Notes: generated from the sequence alone by a model not told the origin. A stretch of 38,915 nucleotides of DNA from Methanomicrobia archaeon LH_S14 (GCA_023659775.1 JAGXOS010000002.1:1-38915); one strand, 5' to 3'; positions 26,861 to 37,079 are shown, counted from the stretch's first letter. Made by a program: numbers and translations.

Positions 26861-28159
26861 ATGCGGATAGAAAGAGCACGTGGGACGAGAGATTTCTTGC
26901 CCGCAGAAATGAGGAAGAGGAGAATAATGGAGGAGAGAATGCGTGACATAGCAGAGAAATGGGGCTATGAAGAGATAAGAACACCCACTTTTGAGCGCTC
27001 TGAACTCTTCACGCTTAAATCCGGCGAGGGAATCTTGAAGGAGATGTATGAATTCGAGGATAAAGGAGGTAGGCATTTAGCACTGAGACCTGAGTTAACT
27101 GCTCCTGTGATAAGAATGTATGTTAACGAATTGAAGATGGCGCCGAAACCAACGAAGGTTTATTATTTCGACAATTGCTTCAGGTATGAGGAACCGCAAA
27201 GAGCTCGTTATCGAGAATTCTGGCACTTCGGCGCAGAGATAATAGGATCTAACCGCCCGGAGGCACAAGCAGAAATAATCGCACTCACTTTTCACATCCT
27301 GAGCTCGTTAGGCATAAAAGCTGAAGCTGAGCTGCACGTGGGTCACGTAGGGCTGATAAGAGAGGTATTACGAGCTGCAAATGTGGGAGAGGACGAGATA
27401 AACAAAGTGATGAGATTAATAGACAAGGGAGAAAGAGAAGAAGTAGTCGAGTTTATGAGAGAGATGGGTGCGAAAGAGGAGTTGACTGATGATTTAATAT
27501 ATTTGATAGATTTAAAAGGAAAAGAAGCCTTAAAGGAAGTACGTGACCGTAAAATAATTGCTTCTGATAGCGATGCGTTAAAGGAATTGGAGATGCTGCT
27601 GGAAATCCTCGATTATTACGATGTTGTCTATACGTTAAACCTTGGAATAGCACGGGGTTTGGATTATTACACCGGAATGGTGTTTGAGATATACGAAGTT
27701 GGTGGTAAGTTAGGAGCACAGAATCAGATATGTGGTGGTGGCTCCTACCGGTTGGCTGCTTTGTTTGGTGGTGATGACACACCTTCCACAGGTTTTGCTT
27801 TTGGCTTTGACCGATTAGCAGAGATATTCACCCCGGAAACTAAGGAACTGAGGAGAAGTGAAGTAGTAGTGGTGCCGATAAAAGAGAAAAATGCTGACCA
27901 GGATGTGATAAAAGAGGCGATAAAAATAGCGTCTAAGCTGAGGGAATTCTTCACCACGCATATAGATGTGATGAGCAGAAGTCTAAGCGCTCAGTTGTCT
28001 TATGCCAATTCAATTCATGCCTCGTTTGCCGTGTTCGTGGGTAAAAATGAGATGAAAGAAGGGAAAGTAACATTGAGAAATCTCGACACAGGGGAGCAGG
28101 AGAAAATGGGCGTAGATGAATGCGTGGAAAGGGTAAAGGCGTGTTTTGAGGATGAATAG
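26861..28159 (+). CDS. hisS: Histidyl-tRNA synthetase
   Basis: RGTRDFLPAEM, FRYEEPQRARYREFWHFGAEIIG, LDYYTGMVFEIY, GGGSYRLAALFGGDDTPSTGFAFGFDRL. Confidence 0.97.
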   Translation: MRIERARGTRDFLPAEMRKRRIMEERMRDIAEKWGYEEIRTPTFERSELFTLKSGEGILKEMYEFEDKGGRHLALRPELTAPVIRMYVNELKMAPKPTKVYYFDNCFRYEEPQRARYREFWHFGAEIIGSNRPEAQAEIIALTFHILSSLGIKAEAELHVGHVGLIREVLRAANVGEDEINKVMRLIDKGEREEVVEFMREMGAKEELTDDLIYLIDLKGKEALKEVRDRKIIASDSDALKELEMLLEILDYYDVVYTLNLGIARGLDYYTGMVFEIYEVGGKLGAQNQICGGGSYRLAALFGGDDTPSTGFAFGFDRLAEIFTPETKELRRSEVVVVPIKEKNADQDVIKEAIKIASKLREFFTTHIDVMSRSLSAQLSYANSIHASFAVFVGKNEMKEGKVTLRNLDTGEQEKMGVDECVERVKACFEDE

Positions 28160-28328
28160 AAGAATAAGGTTCAAAGTCCACCTTTTTGGACATCTGTTAG
28201 ACCAAAACACTCCACGCAATTTTGAAAAAAAAAATTGTAGCACATTCGTTAGAGACTTCTATAGACCTCTTTTCCCTTTTTTATTCTATTATTTAGTAAA
28301 GGGTGACTGTGAACTATTAAATTTATGA

Positions 28329-28702
28329 TTATGCCATATCTTTGGTTAATTGTATCGCTTTTTTATCTGCATCATATTCAGCGTACCACGAGATGAGATT
28401 TAATCCAATGATACCAATTATGAACAAGATGAAGGTAATAATGTAATCGAACAAAACGAAAGAAAAAATAATCCAATAAGTACCAAGAAAAATAGGAACG
28501 ATTGTAGTAGCATGTGCTTCTTCAATACATGACCTATTTCGTGAGCCAATACAACCATTTTCTCCTCTACTGTAAATTTTGAAATTAGCTCACCGCCAAA
28601 AGAAATTTTAAATTCAAACTTTTTAATTCCCGGAATTTCTCGTAAGGTCTGAACTAATTTTTCATCCTCATCATACTCTTCCAACTTCTGCGATTTAAAC
28701 AT
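28329..28702 (-). pseudogene. M48-type (HtpX-like) membrane metalloprotease with one frameshift
   Basis: LAHEIGHVLKKH in one frame, and IGLNLISWYAEYDADKKAIQLTKDMA-stop in another; the frames join at a T6 tract (TTTTTTC). Confidence 0.6.
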
Positions 28703-28759
28703 AAAGGTTATAGCCCAAAAATAACTGAAATTGACAAAATTCCACCGAGAAAATTCGTA

Positions 28760-28924
28760 ATGATTCATTCCATGAACGACACGGTCATTCCATACGATAA
28801 TGCACAGCAGACCTATGCAAAGGCTGTCGAGCCAAAAGAACTGCATGCCGTTGAAACAGCCAGGCATGGATACTGCAATGAAATGGATGCTTTTATCAAA
28901 ACGGAACTTAAAAAGATGCTTTGA
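28760..28924 (+). pseudogene. C-terminal fragment of an alpha/beta hydrolase
   Basis: MIHSMNDTVIPYDNAQQTYAKAVEPKELHAVETARHGYCNEMDAFIKTELKKML-stop, carrying the catalytic Asp and His regions only. Confidence 0.6.
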
Positions 28925-29001
28925 TAGCGGGTTAGAGGTTTAGAGGCTTAGTTTAATTGGAACAGATAATCTCATGCCGAACGAAGAAGTCAGGATTATG
29001 T

Positions 29002-29346
29002 CTAATAGTCTTCCATAACGACGAAGTCTTCAGGTTTAATGTAAGAGAATCCGTTTTCCAATGCAGCAACCCTATCGCTTGGCAGGTCAGCGACATAAAT
29101 ACAAAAGGCAGGTTTATAGGTTTCTCGGACTTTACTCAGATTCTCTGGCTTATGTGGATCCCCGCCAAGGTAAAAGTCCAGATTGTTAATATGCCGTTGA
29201 ACTTTTTTGTAAGCACCAACAATGCCAACAATAAACCCTTTTTCCTTAAACCTTTTAACGGTTTCAATCTTTATTAGCCCTGGTGGATTCCCGCATTCTA
29301 ATGTTCCATCAACATCAAAAGCAATAACTACATCTACATTCATCAA
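29002..29346 (-). CDS. HAD-superfamily hydrolase-like protein
   Basis: VVIAFDVDGTLECGNPPGLIKIETVKRFKEKGFIVGIVGAY. Confidence 0.75.
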   Translation of the reverse strand: MMNVDVVIAFDVDGTLECGNPPGLIKIETVKRFKEKGFIVGIVGAYKKVQRHINNLDFYLGGDPHKPENLSKVRETYKPAFCIYVADLPSDRVAALENGFSYIKPEDFVVMEDY

Positions 29347-29399
29347 AAATTTATAGATAGCTAAGGTAAATAAAGATTAATAAGAGGTAAAAAGAACCC

Positions 29400-30263
29400 A
29401 TGAATTCCACAGAGGATGTGAATGCGTTGGCGAATGAATTGGTAGAATTGATAAAGGTCAGCGTTAAGGAAAATATTGCTGACGCCGTTCTGTTGTCAGG
29501 CGGATTAGACTCTTCAGTAATTGCCTGTTTAGCAAGTAAATACTCCGAATCTAAACCCACTGCTATCGTAGTTGCATTGGAAGAGGGCACGGATATCCAT
29601 TACTCAAGGTTAGTAGCTGAGACGTTTGGACTGGAACTCAAAGTAAAGATATTCGATATTGAAGCTGCGATAAAATCAATCCCCAGGGTGGTAAAGGCTC
29701 TTAATACTTATAATCCTATGCTAATCAGGTTTGGAGTAGCCATGTATGCTGCTCTGTCATACGCAAAGGAGCTGGATTTTTCTGCAGTTATGACCGGAGA
29801 CGGCGGTGATGAACTCTTCTTTGGCTATCGCCACCTGTTCACACGTGAGCAAAAGGAAATTGAAAGGAGAATGGGTGATAAGATCAGAAGGATAAAAGAG
29901 AAAGAGCCACTTGTATCCGAAACATTGGGTAATCTCCTCGGGATAGATGTTAAACAGCCTTTTCTGGACGCGAGGATTATTGAATTTGCATCAAAAATAC
30001 CTTTTGAGCTTAAGGTTCGTAAAACAAATGGCGAAGGCGAAGTAATAGGTAAGTGGATTCTCCGGAAAGCGTTTGAGAATCTTCTACCACCCGAAATTAT
30101 CTGGAGAAGAAAGGATGAGACTGATATATCTCGTGGGACAGACAAATTATCACGGATTGTTTCTTCACGAATGTCGGATGATGAATTCGAACAAATATCA
30201 AAATCAAAAGAGGTAAGAATAACCAGTCGTGAGGAGGCTTATTATTATAAAATGATGCGATAA
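29400..30263 (+). CDS. Asparagine synthetase C-terminal domain protein (no glutaminase domain)
   Basis: VLLSGGLDSSVIACLASKYS; VMTGDGGDELFFGYRHLF; VKQPFLDARIIEFASKIP; GKWILRKAFENLLPPEIIWRRKDE. Confidence 0.9.
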   Translation: MNSTEDVNALANELVELIKVSVKENIADAVLLSGGLDSSVIACLASKYSESKPTAIVVALEEGTDIHYSRLVAETFGLELKVKIFDIEAAIKSIPRVVKALNTYNPMLIRFGVAMYAALSYAKELDFSAVMTGDGGDELFFGYRHLFTREQKEIERRMGDKIRRIKEKEPLVSETLGNLLGIDVKQPFLDARIIEFASKIPFELKVRKTNGEGEVIGKWILRKAFENLLPPEIIWRRKDETDISRGTDKLSRIVSSRMSDDEFEQISKSKEVRITSREEAYYYKMMR

Positions 30264-30301
30264 ACTTAGGATCTTTGAAAATATGAACATCCGAAAATTT
30301 G

Positions 30302-30406
30302 CATACGCTCTATCCTTAGAGCTCATATCCCTTTCCTCTGGCTTCATCACAGCCTTTCAAAGGTGTTGGATTTTCACCAACTGGCTGATTAGGCTGCGAG
30401 GCACAC
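30302..30406 (-). ncRNA. Structured non-coding segment, possible group II intron 5' fragment
   Basis: Minus strand GTGTGCCTCGCAGCCTAATCAGCCAGTTGGTGAAAATCCAACACCTTTGAAAGGCTGTGATGAAGCCAGAGG...GCTCTAAGGATAGAGC; hairpins GTTGG/CCAAC, CCTTT/AAAGG, GCTCT/AGAGC. Confidence 0.35.
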
Positions 30407-30612
30407 ACTGAAGAGCTTCGGGTTTTTTGGATAAAAAGTGGGGAATGTTAAACCGTTAAATCCAAGGTGATAGCATGGCTAAAAAGAGAACGTTAATGGT
30501 GGGTTTGTTTGGTGTTTCTATTCTTTTTTGTTGCGATTTTGAATTGTTGGACAGCCTCTTAATTTATAGAATACACGGTGGAAGTTATCCCCGCGAATGT
30601 GCGTCGATATAT

Positions 30613-31600
30613 CTACTCGATCTGAACGTCGGGGCTTTCTTCAGGATCGCTTTCGGAAATCATTTCCATGATTTGAGTCGCCACAGGCGGACATCCCGCT
30701 ACAAAAACACCCTGCTTTTTATGTTGTGCAGTGCAGTTACCGATGCAGAGCGTACCACATGGGGCAGACTGATGTCCCTTCCCGATTGCAATGGTGACAT
30801 TCTCCTGTCCGAGGAATAAGTCGAACACCTGCTCCCTATGCCGTTTCAAGAACATCAAAACTGTGGACTGGCAGGCACTGCATGACTGTTCATCAAGAAC
30901 GGTGATACCCGGGAACTGTATAGATAAGTTATCGGGGGGGGGGGCTCAAAAGGAGAAGAAAAATCGTGCCACATATCAGGATTCACCTGTATCCTCGAGA
31001 TATCAATCACGCCGTATCCTCGTTCAGCGCCAATACGCAGGTGTGGCACCTCCTCTGCATTCAGCCCCATGAGCGAGCAGGCAACGGCATCCACTGCGAA
31101 TGGATCGATCCCTGCCACAACCAGATCGAGTTTCTTAGCCTGCCCGGCGCTTGGCCCAGCCCTTCCATTCCCGTAGTGCCATCAATGATTGATAGATGAG
31201 GACGAAGAACTGAAGACATATCAGCAATGGCGATATTAAGAGTTTTGTCGTCCATATCCTCAATTTGAGGTAGCATGTGAAGATCAACCTTTGTGCGGCG
31301 CCACAGACATCCTTTCATATTTTTCACCGCCAGCGTGACAACTGTGTGCATGTGCGTTTTCATGACAGGGATTGAAACGACAACGTCGTACTCGACCACT
31401 TCAGGGCACACCTCAAGCGACTGTATTGCAACGCCGTCTTCGACAATCACATGAACGGGCTGCCGGGCGTCCATATCAATCAATGGACAGTTGCGCTCAC
31501 GGGCCACTGACGCAATACCAGTTGCTTCGAATGTCTCCATTGTTTTGACTCCTGTTATTGGACTCTCGCCAACAGCGACACTTGCTTCTGCCTCGAGAAA
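30613..31600 (-). pseudogene. DUF362-domain protein, 5'-truncated and twice frameshifted
   Basis: VVVSIPVMKTHMHTVVTLAVKNMKGCLW...IIDGTTGMEGLGQAPG / KKLDLVVAGIDPFAVDAVACSLMGLNAEEVPHLRIGAERGYG / poly-G tract / LSIQFPGITVLDEQSCSACQS..., three frames on the same strand. Confidence 0.75.
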
Positions 31601-31654
31601 TACACATCAATTGTTGCAACCCCTTATCCAGTGGACAAAAAAGATTTCCGCTTT

Positions 31655-31761
31655 CCCTAAAATCCTAAATTCAAAACTAAGTCCTATACAGAGTCTTACA
31701 GGCTCGTATGGTCGTGTGGCAGTTTTGGTATTTGGATTTAGGATTTTGAAATTGTTTAGGG
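31655..31761. repeat. Imperfect inverted repeat of CCTAAA/TTTAGG-rich arms
   Basis: Left arm CCCTAAAATCCTAAATTCAAAAC; right arm TTTGGATTTAGGATTTTGAAATTGTTTAGGG. Confidence 0.4.
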
Positions 31762-31793
31762 TTTAGAAATTACTATTTAGGATTTTCCACTAT

Positions 31794-31979
31794 TTACTGA
31801 GCAAATACCTTCTTCACCAGCTCGTTTATGCTGTTCGCTACTGCACCCTTCGGGATTCTCGCTTCCCTTACAATATCCTCCATTCCCTTTGCCTTCTCCT
31901 CGCTTGTCGCACTTTTCTTCATCATCGCATCATACACCTTTTTTGTGTTGCCAGACAGTTCTTTCGCCATTTCTCTCAC
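31794..31979 (-). CDS. Small winged-helix-like protein
   Basis: KVYDAMMKKSATSEEKAKGMEDIVREARIPKGAVANSINELVKKVFAQ; compact HTH pattern. Confidence 0.5.
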   Translation of the reverse strand: MREMAKELSGNTKKVYDAMMKKSATSEEKAKGMEDIVREARIPKGAVANSINELVKKVFAQ

Positions 31980-32015
31980 CTCATGAACTCAGTTCCTTAT
32001 AGCATATTCTTATAT

Positions 32016-32966
32016 TTAAATATTGCACTCTTCCTCCAGGAAAGCCAAAATTTCCGTCACTTCCGCGGTTGCAACGCACACCACCGTATCGGCTCCTGCG
32101 TAGTAGAGATAGAGCATATCGTCCAAAACAACAGCACCGCAGGTAAATACAACGTTGGGCACAGCTCCTTGTAGCTCATACCTCTCTTTAGGCTCAAGAA
32201 GAGGCGTTCTTCCCCTCATTAATACCTTCTCCGGGTCTTTACGGTCCATCAAAGCCACGCCAAGCCGATAGTGCACATGCTCATCCACTCCGTGATAGAT
32301 TACGAGCCATCCCTCTTTGAGTTTTATAGGTGGTGCGCCGCCACCGACTTTAAGATATTCCCAGCCCTCTCTTGGGCTCATAACGATATTGCTATCTCGC
32401 CAATGAACAAGGTCAGCGGAGTATGCGACCCATATATGAGGAGGAAATCGATGGTACATCACCCACGTACCTCCTATCTTCTCGGGGAACAGACAGATGT
32501 GCTTGTTATCAACACCTGGAAATGGATACGTTCTCTTTCCCCAGTTCCACCGGTGAGCTAAGAAGTCATCCACCTTTATGGATGTCATTGCTATCTGGAT
32601 ACATCCCCACCCGGCTCTTGGAACATTTCCCACTGCCGTATAACTTAGATAAACTGTGTCCCCAACCCTTACCAATCTGGGGTCCTCGACCGTGCGCTCG
32701 AGATCATTCAACGGGTCAGGCATAAATATCGGTTCCTCTAACCGCTCATCTATCCGGAACCCATCCTCGGAAGACGCGTATCCAAACCTGGAAGTGCCTG
32801 TTTTCAATCCCTGCGTCCTGTACACGATGTGGAATTTTCCATCCTCGTACAGAACCGCCGAATTATGCACCATGTATGATTCCCATGCGTTCTCTCTCTT
32901 TGGCTTCAGTATCGGATTTCCCGCATATCTTTTTAACATTTTATTCCTCCCTCTTTTTTTTTGCAC
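32016..32966 (-). CDS. GH130-family glycosidase/phosphorylase
   Basis: GNPILKPKRENAWESYMVHNSAVLYEDGKFHIVYRTQG...EDPRLVRVGDTVYLSYTAV...GGGAPPIKLKEGWLVIYHGVDEHVHYRLGVALMD. Confidence 0.9.
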   Translation of the reverse strand: MQKKRGRNKMLKRYAGNPILKPKRENAWESYMVHNSAVLYEDGKFHIVYRTQGLKTGTSRFGYASSEDGFRIDERLEEPIFMPDPLNDLERTVEDPRLVRVGDTVYLSYTAVGNVPRAGWGCIQIAMTSIKVDDFLAHRWNWGKRTYPFPGVDNKHICLFPEKIGGTWVMYHRFPPHIWVAYSADLVHWRDSNIVMSPREGWEYLKVGGGAPPIKLKEGWLVIYHGVDEHVHYRLGVALMDRKDPEKVLMRGRTPLLEPKERYELQGAVPNVVFTCGAVVLDDMLYLYYAGADTVVCVATAEVTEILAFLEEECNI

Positions 32967-33842
32967 TCAAAAAAGCCCTAACATCTCTTCCTTATCCACG
33001 GTGGCTACGCAAACCACTTTATCCGCACCACCATAATATACATAATATCTATTCATCACCTCACATGCTCCGGAAGCAAATACAACACGCGGTATCTCTC
33101 CTCGTATCTCATAATACATCTCTGGTTCGAGGATCGGTTCAGGATACCGGTATAATAATTTTGAAGGGTCATTCAGGCTGAACATCGCCGCCCCCAATCT
33201 ATACACTCCACCCTCATCAACTCCATGATATATCAGCAACCACCCCTTCTCCGTCTTTAGTGGCGGAGCACCCGCACCTATCTTCTTCCCCTCCCATCCT
33301 CCAACCGGTGCCATAATCTCTCGCAGCCCATGCCATTCAATTAGGTTATCCGAATAAGCAATCCAGATACCCATGAGCTCTCCAAGCATCGGTCTATGAA
33401 GAAGCACATATTTGCCATCAACCTTCTCAGGGAAGAGGACCGCATCTTTATTATTTGTCTCCTCCCACTCTATTTCATATCTTTCCCATTGTATGAAATT
33501 AGTTGTGGAGCCTAAGCCAATCCGTACTCCCCTCTCAGAATAAGCAGTGTAGGTCATAAAAAATACGCCTTCAAGCTTTACCACCCTTGGGTCTTCACAC
33601 CCCCGTGGTTCCTGGATCAGTTTCGGGACGATAACCGGCTTGTCAAAGCGAAAGAAGTTAAAGCCGTCTATACTTACCGCATACCCAATTCGTGAAATGC
33701 CGTCCACCCCCATAGCCCTGTAAAGGAGGTGAAATAGCCCATGATCATAAATCACCGCGGGATTAAAAACATTCTTTGATTCCCATTCGTTCTCAGGTTT
33801 GGGCTTCAATATCGGGTTGCCTTCGTAACGCCTCAGTTTCAT
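32967..33842 (-). CDS. GH130-family glycosidase/phosphorylase (tandem paralogue)
   Basis: GNPILKPKPENEWESKNVFNPAVIYDHGLFHLLYRAMG...CEDPRVVKLEGVFFMTYTAYS...GAGAPPLKTEKGWLLIYHGVDEGGVYRLGAAMF. Confidence 0.9.
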   Translation of the reverse strand: MKLRRYEGNPILKPKPENEWESKNVFNPAVIYDHGLFHLLYRAMGVDGISRIGYAVSIDGFNFFRFDKPVIVPKLIQEPRGCEDPRVVKLEGVFFMTYTAYSERGVRIGLGSTTNFIQWERYEIEWEETNNKDAVLFPEKVDGKYVLLHRPMLGELMGIWIAYSDNLIEWHGLREIMAPVGGWEGKKIGAGAPPLKTEKGWLLIYHGVDEGGVYRLGAAMFSLNDPSKLLYRYPEPILEPEMYYEIRGEIPRVVFASGACEVMNRYYVYYGGADKVVCVATVDKEEMLGLF

Positions 33843-33846
33843 TCAA

Positions 33847-34890
33847 TTACAACCCCCTCGCCTTCAGTATCTCGGTAAAAACGTCTATGTATATGCCGGC
33901 TATTTTCTCCGCAGACCTCATACGCGTGTACACCTCTTCCGCTTCTATAACTCTCTTTGCTATCCCCTCACCTTCACAAAAGTCAATCAATTTCCGGCAC
34001 AGGTCCTCCGTATCACTATAATATATCACTTCATCCTTCAATGGCTGGAAGTACTCGGATTGCTGTGGAATACAGATCGGACAACCGGCACCCATCGCCT
34101 GGAAGATTACAGAGGAGAGGAGCCGGTGATACGTGTTCTGGTATTTATGGAAGATGACCGCATCCGAAGCAAATAAGTACTCGTCAAACCGCTCATCAGA
34201 TAGCGCACCCTCTTCACGAACAATCATCCAGGGCGGTGCCAACTCCTTCTCAAGCATCTCAAAGCCTGGCGAGACAACAAATAACAAGACCGATTTATAC
34301 TTCAGCCCTTCACACAGGTATCTGAGATAAGGCAGATATCCCCTCTGGCAGAAGGTGAAGATTATTTTCTTATCCAGAGGCAATCCTAACTTTTTTCTGC
34401 TCTCAATCTTGTCACCGCGTCTTACCGGGAAACAGGGAAAAGGAATGTATTTTGCGTCCGGATAAACATCCTTCAGGAACTCTTGTCGTTCATCGAAATA
34501 AATCACTTTATCCCAGAGAAACTGATAAAACCACGTTTCCTCCGGTAACTTATCTTCGTGAACGACATGAACAGGAAAAGCTCGCTCTTTTATCATGGGA
34601 AATATCCTGGCGAGATGCTCTACGGGAAGCGTCCGTAAGTCCTCAACCACAAAGATATCAAACTCTGTCGTGAGAATGGGTCTCGGGTCCAGGAAGTTTT
34701 TCCCGAAGCATCGTATCACGTGACGCTCATCTTTACCGGTAAATTTGTCTTCTCCGGACTCCTCCCGGAGAAAACTGAATACGGTTACTTTATGCCCCAA
34801 CTCCAGCCATGCATTCACCAGCGCTTTTGCATGTACCGCAGCACCTGTTTCGTCATTCCATGCGCTCATCACCGCAATCTTCATTTGCAC
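33847..34890 (-). CDS. Glycosyltransferase (GT4-like) paralogue 1
   Basis: MKIAVMSAWNDETGAAVHAKALVNAWLELGHKVTVFSF; FPCFPVRRGDKIESRKKLGLPLDKKIIFTF. Confidence 0.75.
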   Translation of the reverse strand: MQMKIAVMSAWNDETGAAVHAKALVNAWLELGHKVTVFSFLREESGEDKFTGKDERHVIRCFGKNFLDPRPILTTEFDIFVVEDLRTLPVEHLARIFPMIKERAFPVHVVHEDKLPEETWFYQFLWDKVIYFDERQEFLKDVYPDAKYIPFPCFPVRRGDKIESRKKLGLPLDKKIIFTFCQRGYLPYLRYLCEGLKYKSVLLFVVSPGFEMLEKELAPPWMIVREEGALSDERFDEYLFASDAVIFHKYQNTYHRLLSSVIFQAMGAGCPICIPQQSEYFQPLKDEVIYYSDTEDLCRKLIDFCEGEGIAKRVIEAEEVYTRMRSAEKIAGIYIDVFTEILKARGL

Positions 34891-34895
34891 ATCAC

Positions 34896-35960
34896 CTATT
34901 TAATTAATATTGAATTAAAAAGCGCTATATACTGTTTACCTGTTGCTTGAGCTGAATTCCTCTTTACATATTCTTCTGCCGCATTCATCGTGATTTTGTA
35001 TTCTTCCGACTCGTCAAAGATTGCACACAACTTCTTCTTCAATTCCTCCTCGCTGGAATACTTCATCACCTCCTTGTCGAGATATTCCACATAGTTTGAA
35101 TCCCGGGCAGCGATGGGGCAGCCAGAGCCAAGACACTGAAGAACCGTGCTTGAAACTACAACATTTGAAGCGGATTTCTTGTTGAATACAAGAGCATCTG
35201 AGGCATGCAGATAGTCGTACAGTCTTTTTATGTCCGGAGCTTCTTCTCTCAGTTCAATCTCCATAATTCCCTGCTTTTGTAGTTTTCTGAACTCCTGAAT
35301 CCCCGTTTTATCTTTGGTCGTTACCAGAAGAAGAATCGGATAGTCTTTCGTGAGTTCGGCTACGGAAGGGACAACTTCGATAGTACTGTTCGCCGCTGGT
35401 CCAAAGCCAAATACGATCTTCTTATCCTGGGGCAACCCCAATTTCTTCCTCGCTTCTACCTTATTCCCTTTTGCCGTAGGATAGCAGGGATAAGGTATAA
35501 TATGAATTTTATCCGGGTCATACGCATTCACGAGGAAGTTTTTGTAACGTTCATCGAAACATATGACTGCATCCCAGTCGAACTGATAGAAAGCAGGGTC
35601 TTCCGCGAGTTTTCCATCGTGAATTACATTCACTGTCTTCGCCTTCTTCTTTATTCGGTGGAAAATCTTGCCAAGGAGGTCCTTTGGGAGCATCCCTAAA
35701 TCTTGAACGACGAATATATCATAATCCGTAGTTAAAAATGGCACTGGATTGAGCTTATCAGGTGTATAACCCGATACGGTAAAACACCTTATGACATACT
35801 CCTCGTCTACACCGATAATTTGCGTCCCGTGAAAGGCATAGTCGTAAAAGGTGAATACCGTTAGGTCGTGACCCTCCTCTACCCATGCCCTACCTATCAG
35901 CTCTGCAAGGAAAGAAGCCCCGGAATCCGTGTTCCACCCACCCATCATTCCTATTTTCAT
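34896..35960 (-). CDS. Glycosyltransferase (GT4-like) paralogue 2
   Basis: MKIGMMGGWNTDSGASFLAELIGRAWVEEGHDLTVFTF; IPYPCYPTAKGNKVEARKKLGLPQDKKIVFGFG. Confidence 0.75.
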   Translation of the reverse strand: MKIGMMGGWNTDSGASFLAELIGRAWVEEGHDLTVFTFYDYAFHGTQIIGVDEEYVIRCFTVSGYTPDKLNPVPFLTTDYDIFVVQDLGMLPKDLLGKIFHRIKKKAKTVNVIHDGKLAEDPAFYQFDWDAVICFDERYKNFLVNAYDPDKIHIIPYPCYPTAKGNKVEARKKLGLPQDKKIVFGFGPAANSTIEVVPSVAELTKDYPILLLVTTKDKTGIQEFRKLQKQGIMEIELREEAPDIKRLYDYLHASDALVFNKKSASNVVVSSTVLQCLGSGCPIAARDSNYVEYLDKEVMKYSSEEELKKKLCAIFDESEEYKITMNAAEEYVKRNSAQATGKQYIALFNSILIK

Positions 35961-36997
35961 CTTTTTCCATCCCCCTCCAGCGCCAGCATCTCAAACAATT
36001 GAATGAACTCTTGGGCTATCTTTTCCGCGGAATTCCGCTTCACATACTCGCTGGCAGCTCTTAAAACCGATTTACACTCTTCTCTATCCTCAAAGACATC
36101 CATAAACTTCACCTCTATATCTCCATATTTCAGAAGTTCTTTATCAAACCCCGCAACAAAATTCGAGTAATGAGCCAGAATTGGGCGCCCCGCACCCATA
36201 CATGTATGCACGGTGGATGAAAGCACAGCATCTTGAGATGAGTCAGTATGGTAGATGAGACAATCACTTGCATGGAGGTATGTATAAAGTTCTTCTATGG
36301 GCAAGACTTCTTTTCTAAGCTCAATGAAATTATACCTCCATTTTAACGCTTCAAATAGGTCGAACCAATCGTCAATGCTGGTTAAAACGAGAAGAATGAG
36401 TGGGTATTTTCTGTTTACCCGCTCTATACTCGGTAGAAGGCTGAAGTATTTATGTGCAGAGATACCATAGATAAGAACTATCTTTTTATCTTCCGGTAGC
36501 CCAAGCCTTCGTCTCGCCTCGGCTTTGTCCCCGTGACGAATTGGATGACAGGGATAAGGAATGATGTGAATTTTCTCAGCAGGAAATACATCCACTAAAA
36601 AACTTTTCCAGCGCTCATCGAAGCATACGATAGCATCCCAATCGAATTTTGCAAAGTACGGGTCACGGGAAACGCTGCCCTGGTGTGCTATAAGAACCGT
36701 TTTTGCCCTCTCTCTTATCCCGTGGAATATATTAAAGAGTTCCTTCATGGGCATTTTGGGGATGTTGTGGTGGACAAAGACCTCGTAATCTGCTTCTATG
36801 AACGGTTCTGGGTCAAAATAGTATTTGGAATAGTTTCTTATAACGTATGGCGCGTCCTTTTCCCTCGTCTTAACTTCTTCCATTGGTGCAAAGACCGTGA
36901 GCTTGTGTCCTTTCTCTATCCAGCTTCTTCCAACCAACTCAGCATGTACCGCGACACCGCAAGGGACGTTCCATGTAGACATCATGCCTATCTTCAT
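35957..36997 (-). CDS. Glycosyltransferase (GT4-like) paralogue 3
   Basis: MKIGMMSTWNVPCGVAVHAELVGRSWIEKGHKLTVFAP; IPYPCHPIRHGDKAEARRRLGLPEDKKIVLIYG. Confidence 0.75.
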   Translation of the reverse strand: MKIGMMSTWNVPCGVAVHAELVGRSWIEKGHKLTVFAPMEEVKTREKDAPYVIRNYSKYYFDPEPFIEADYEVFVHHNIPKMPMKELFNIFHGIRERAKTVLIAHQGSVSRDPYFAKFDWDAIVCFDERWKSFLVDVFPAEKIHIIPYPCHPIRHGDKAEARRRLGLPEDKKIVLIYGISAHKYFSLLPSIERVNRKYPLILLVLTSIDDWFDLFEALKWRYNFIELRKEVLPIEELYTYLHASDCLIYHTDSSQDAVLSSTVHTCMGAGRPILAHYSNFVAGFDKELLKYGDIEVKFMDVFEDREECKSVLRAASEYVKRNSAEKIAQEFIQLFEMLALEGDGKR

Positions 36998-37079
36998 CTT
37001 TAAATATTATTATATCCCTCTATTTAAAAATTCTTTATAGGGTAGCAATCAATATAAACAAAGGTGTTGGGGAAAAAAA

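Noticed and set aside
28957-29277. 106-aa plus-strand ORF
   Set aside because: Antisense of the HAD-like gene, which has the DVDGT motif on the minus strand.
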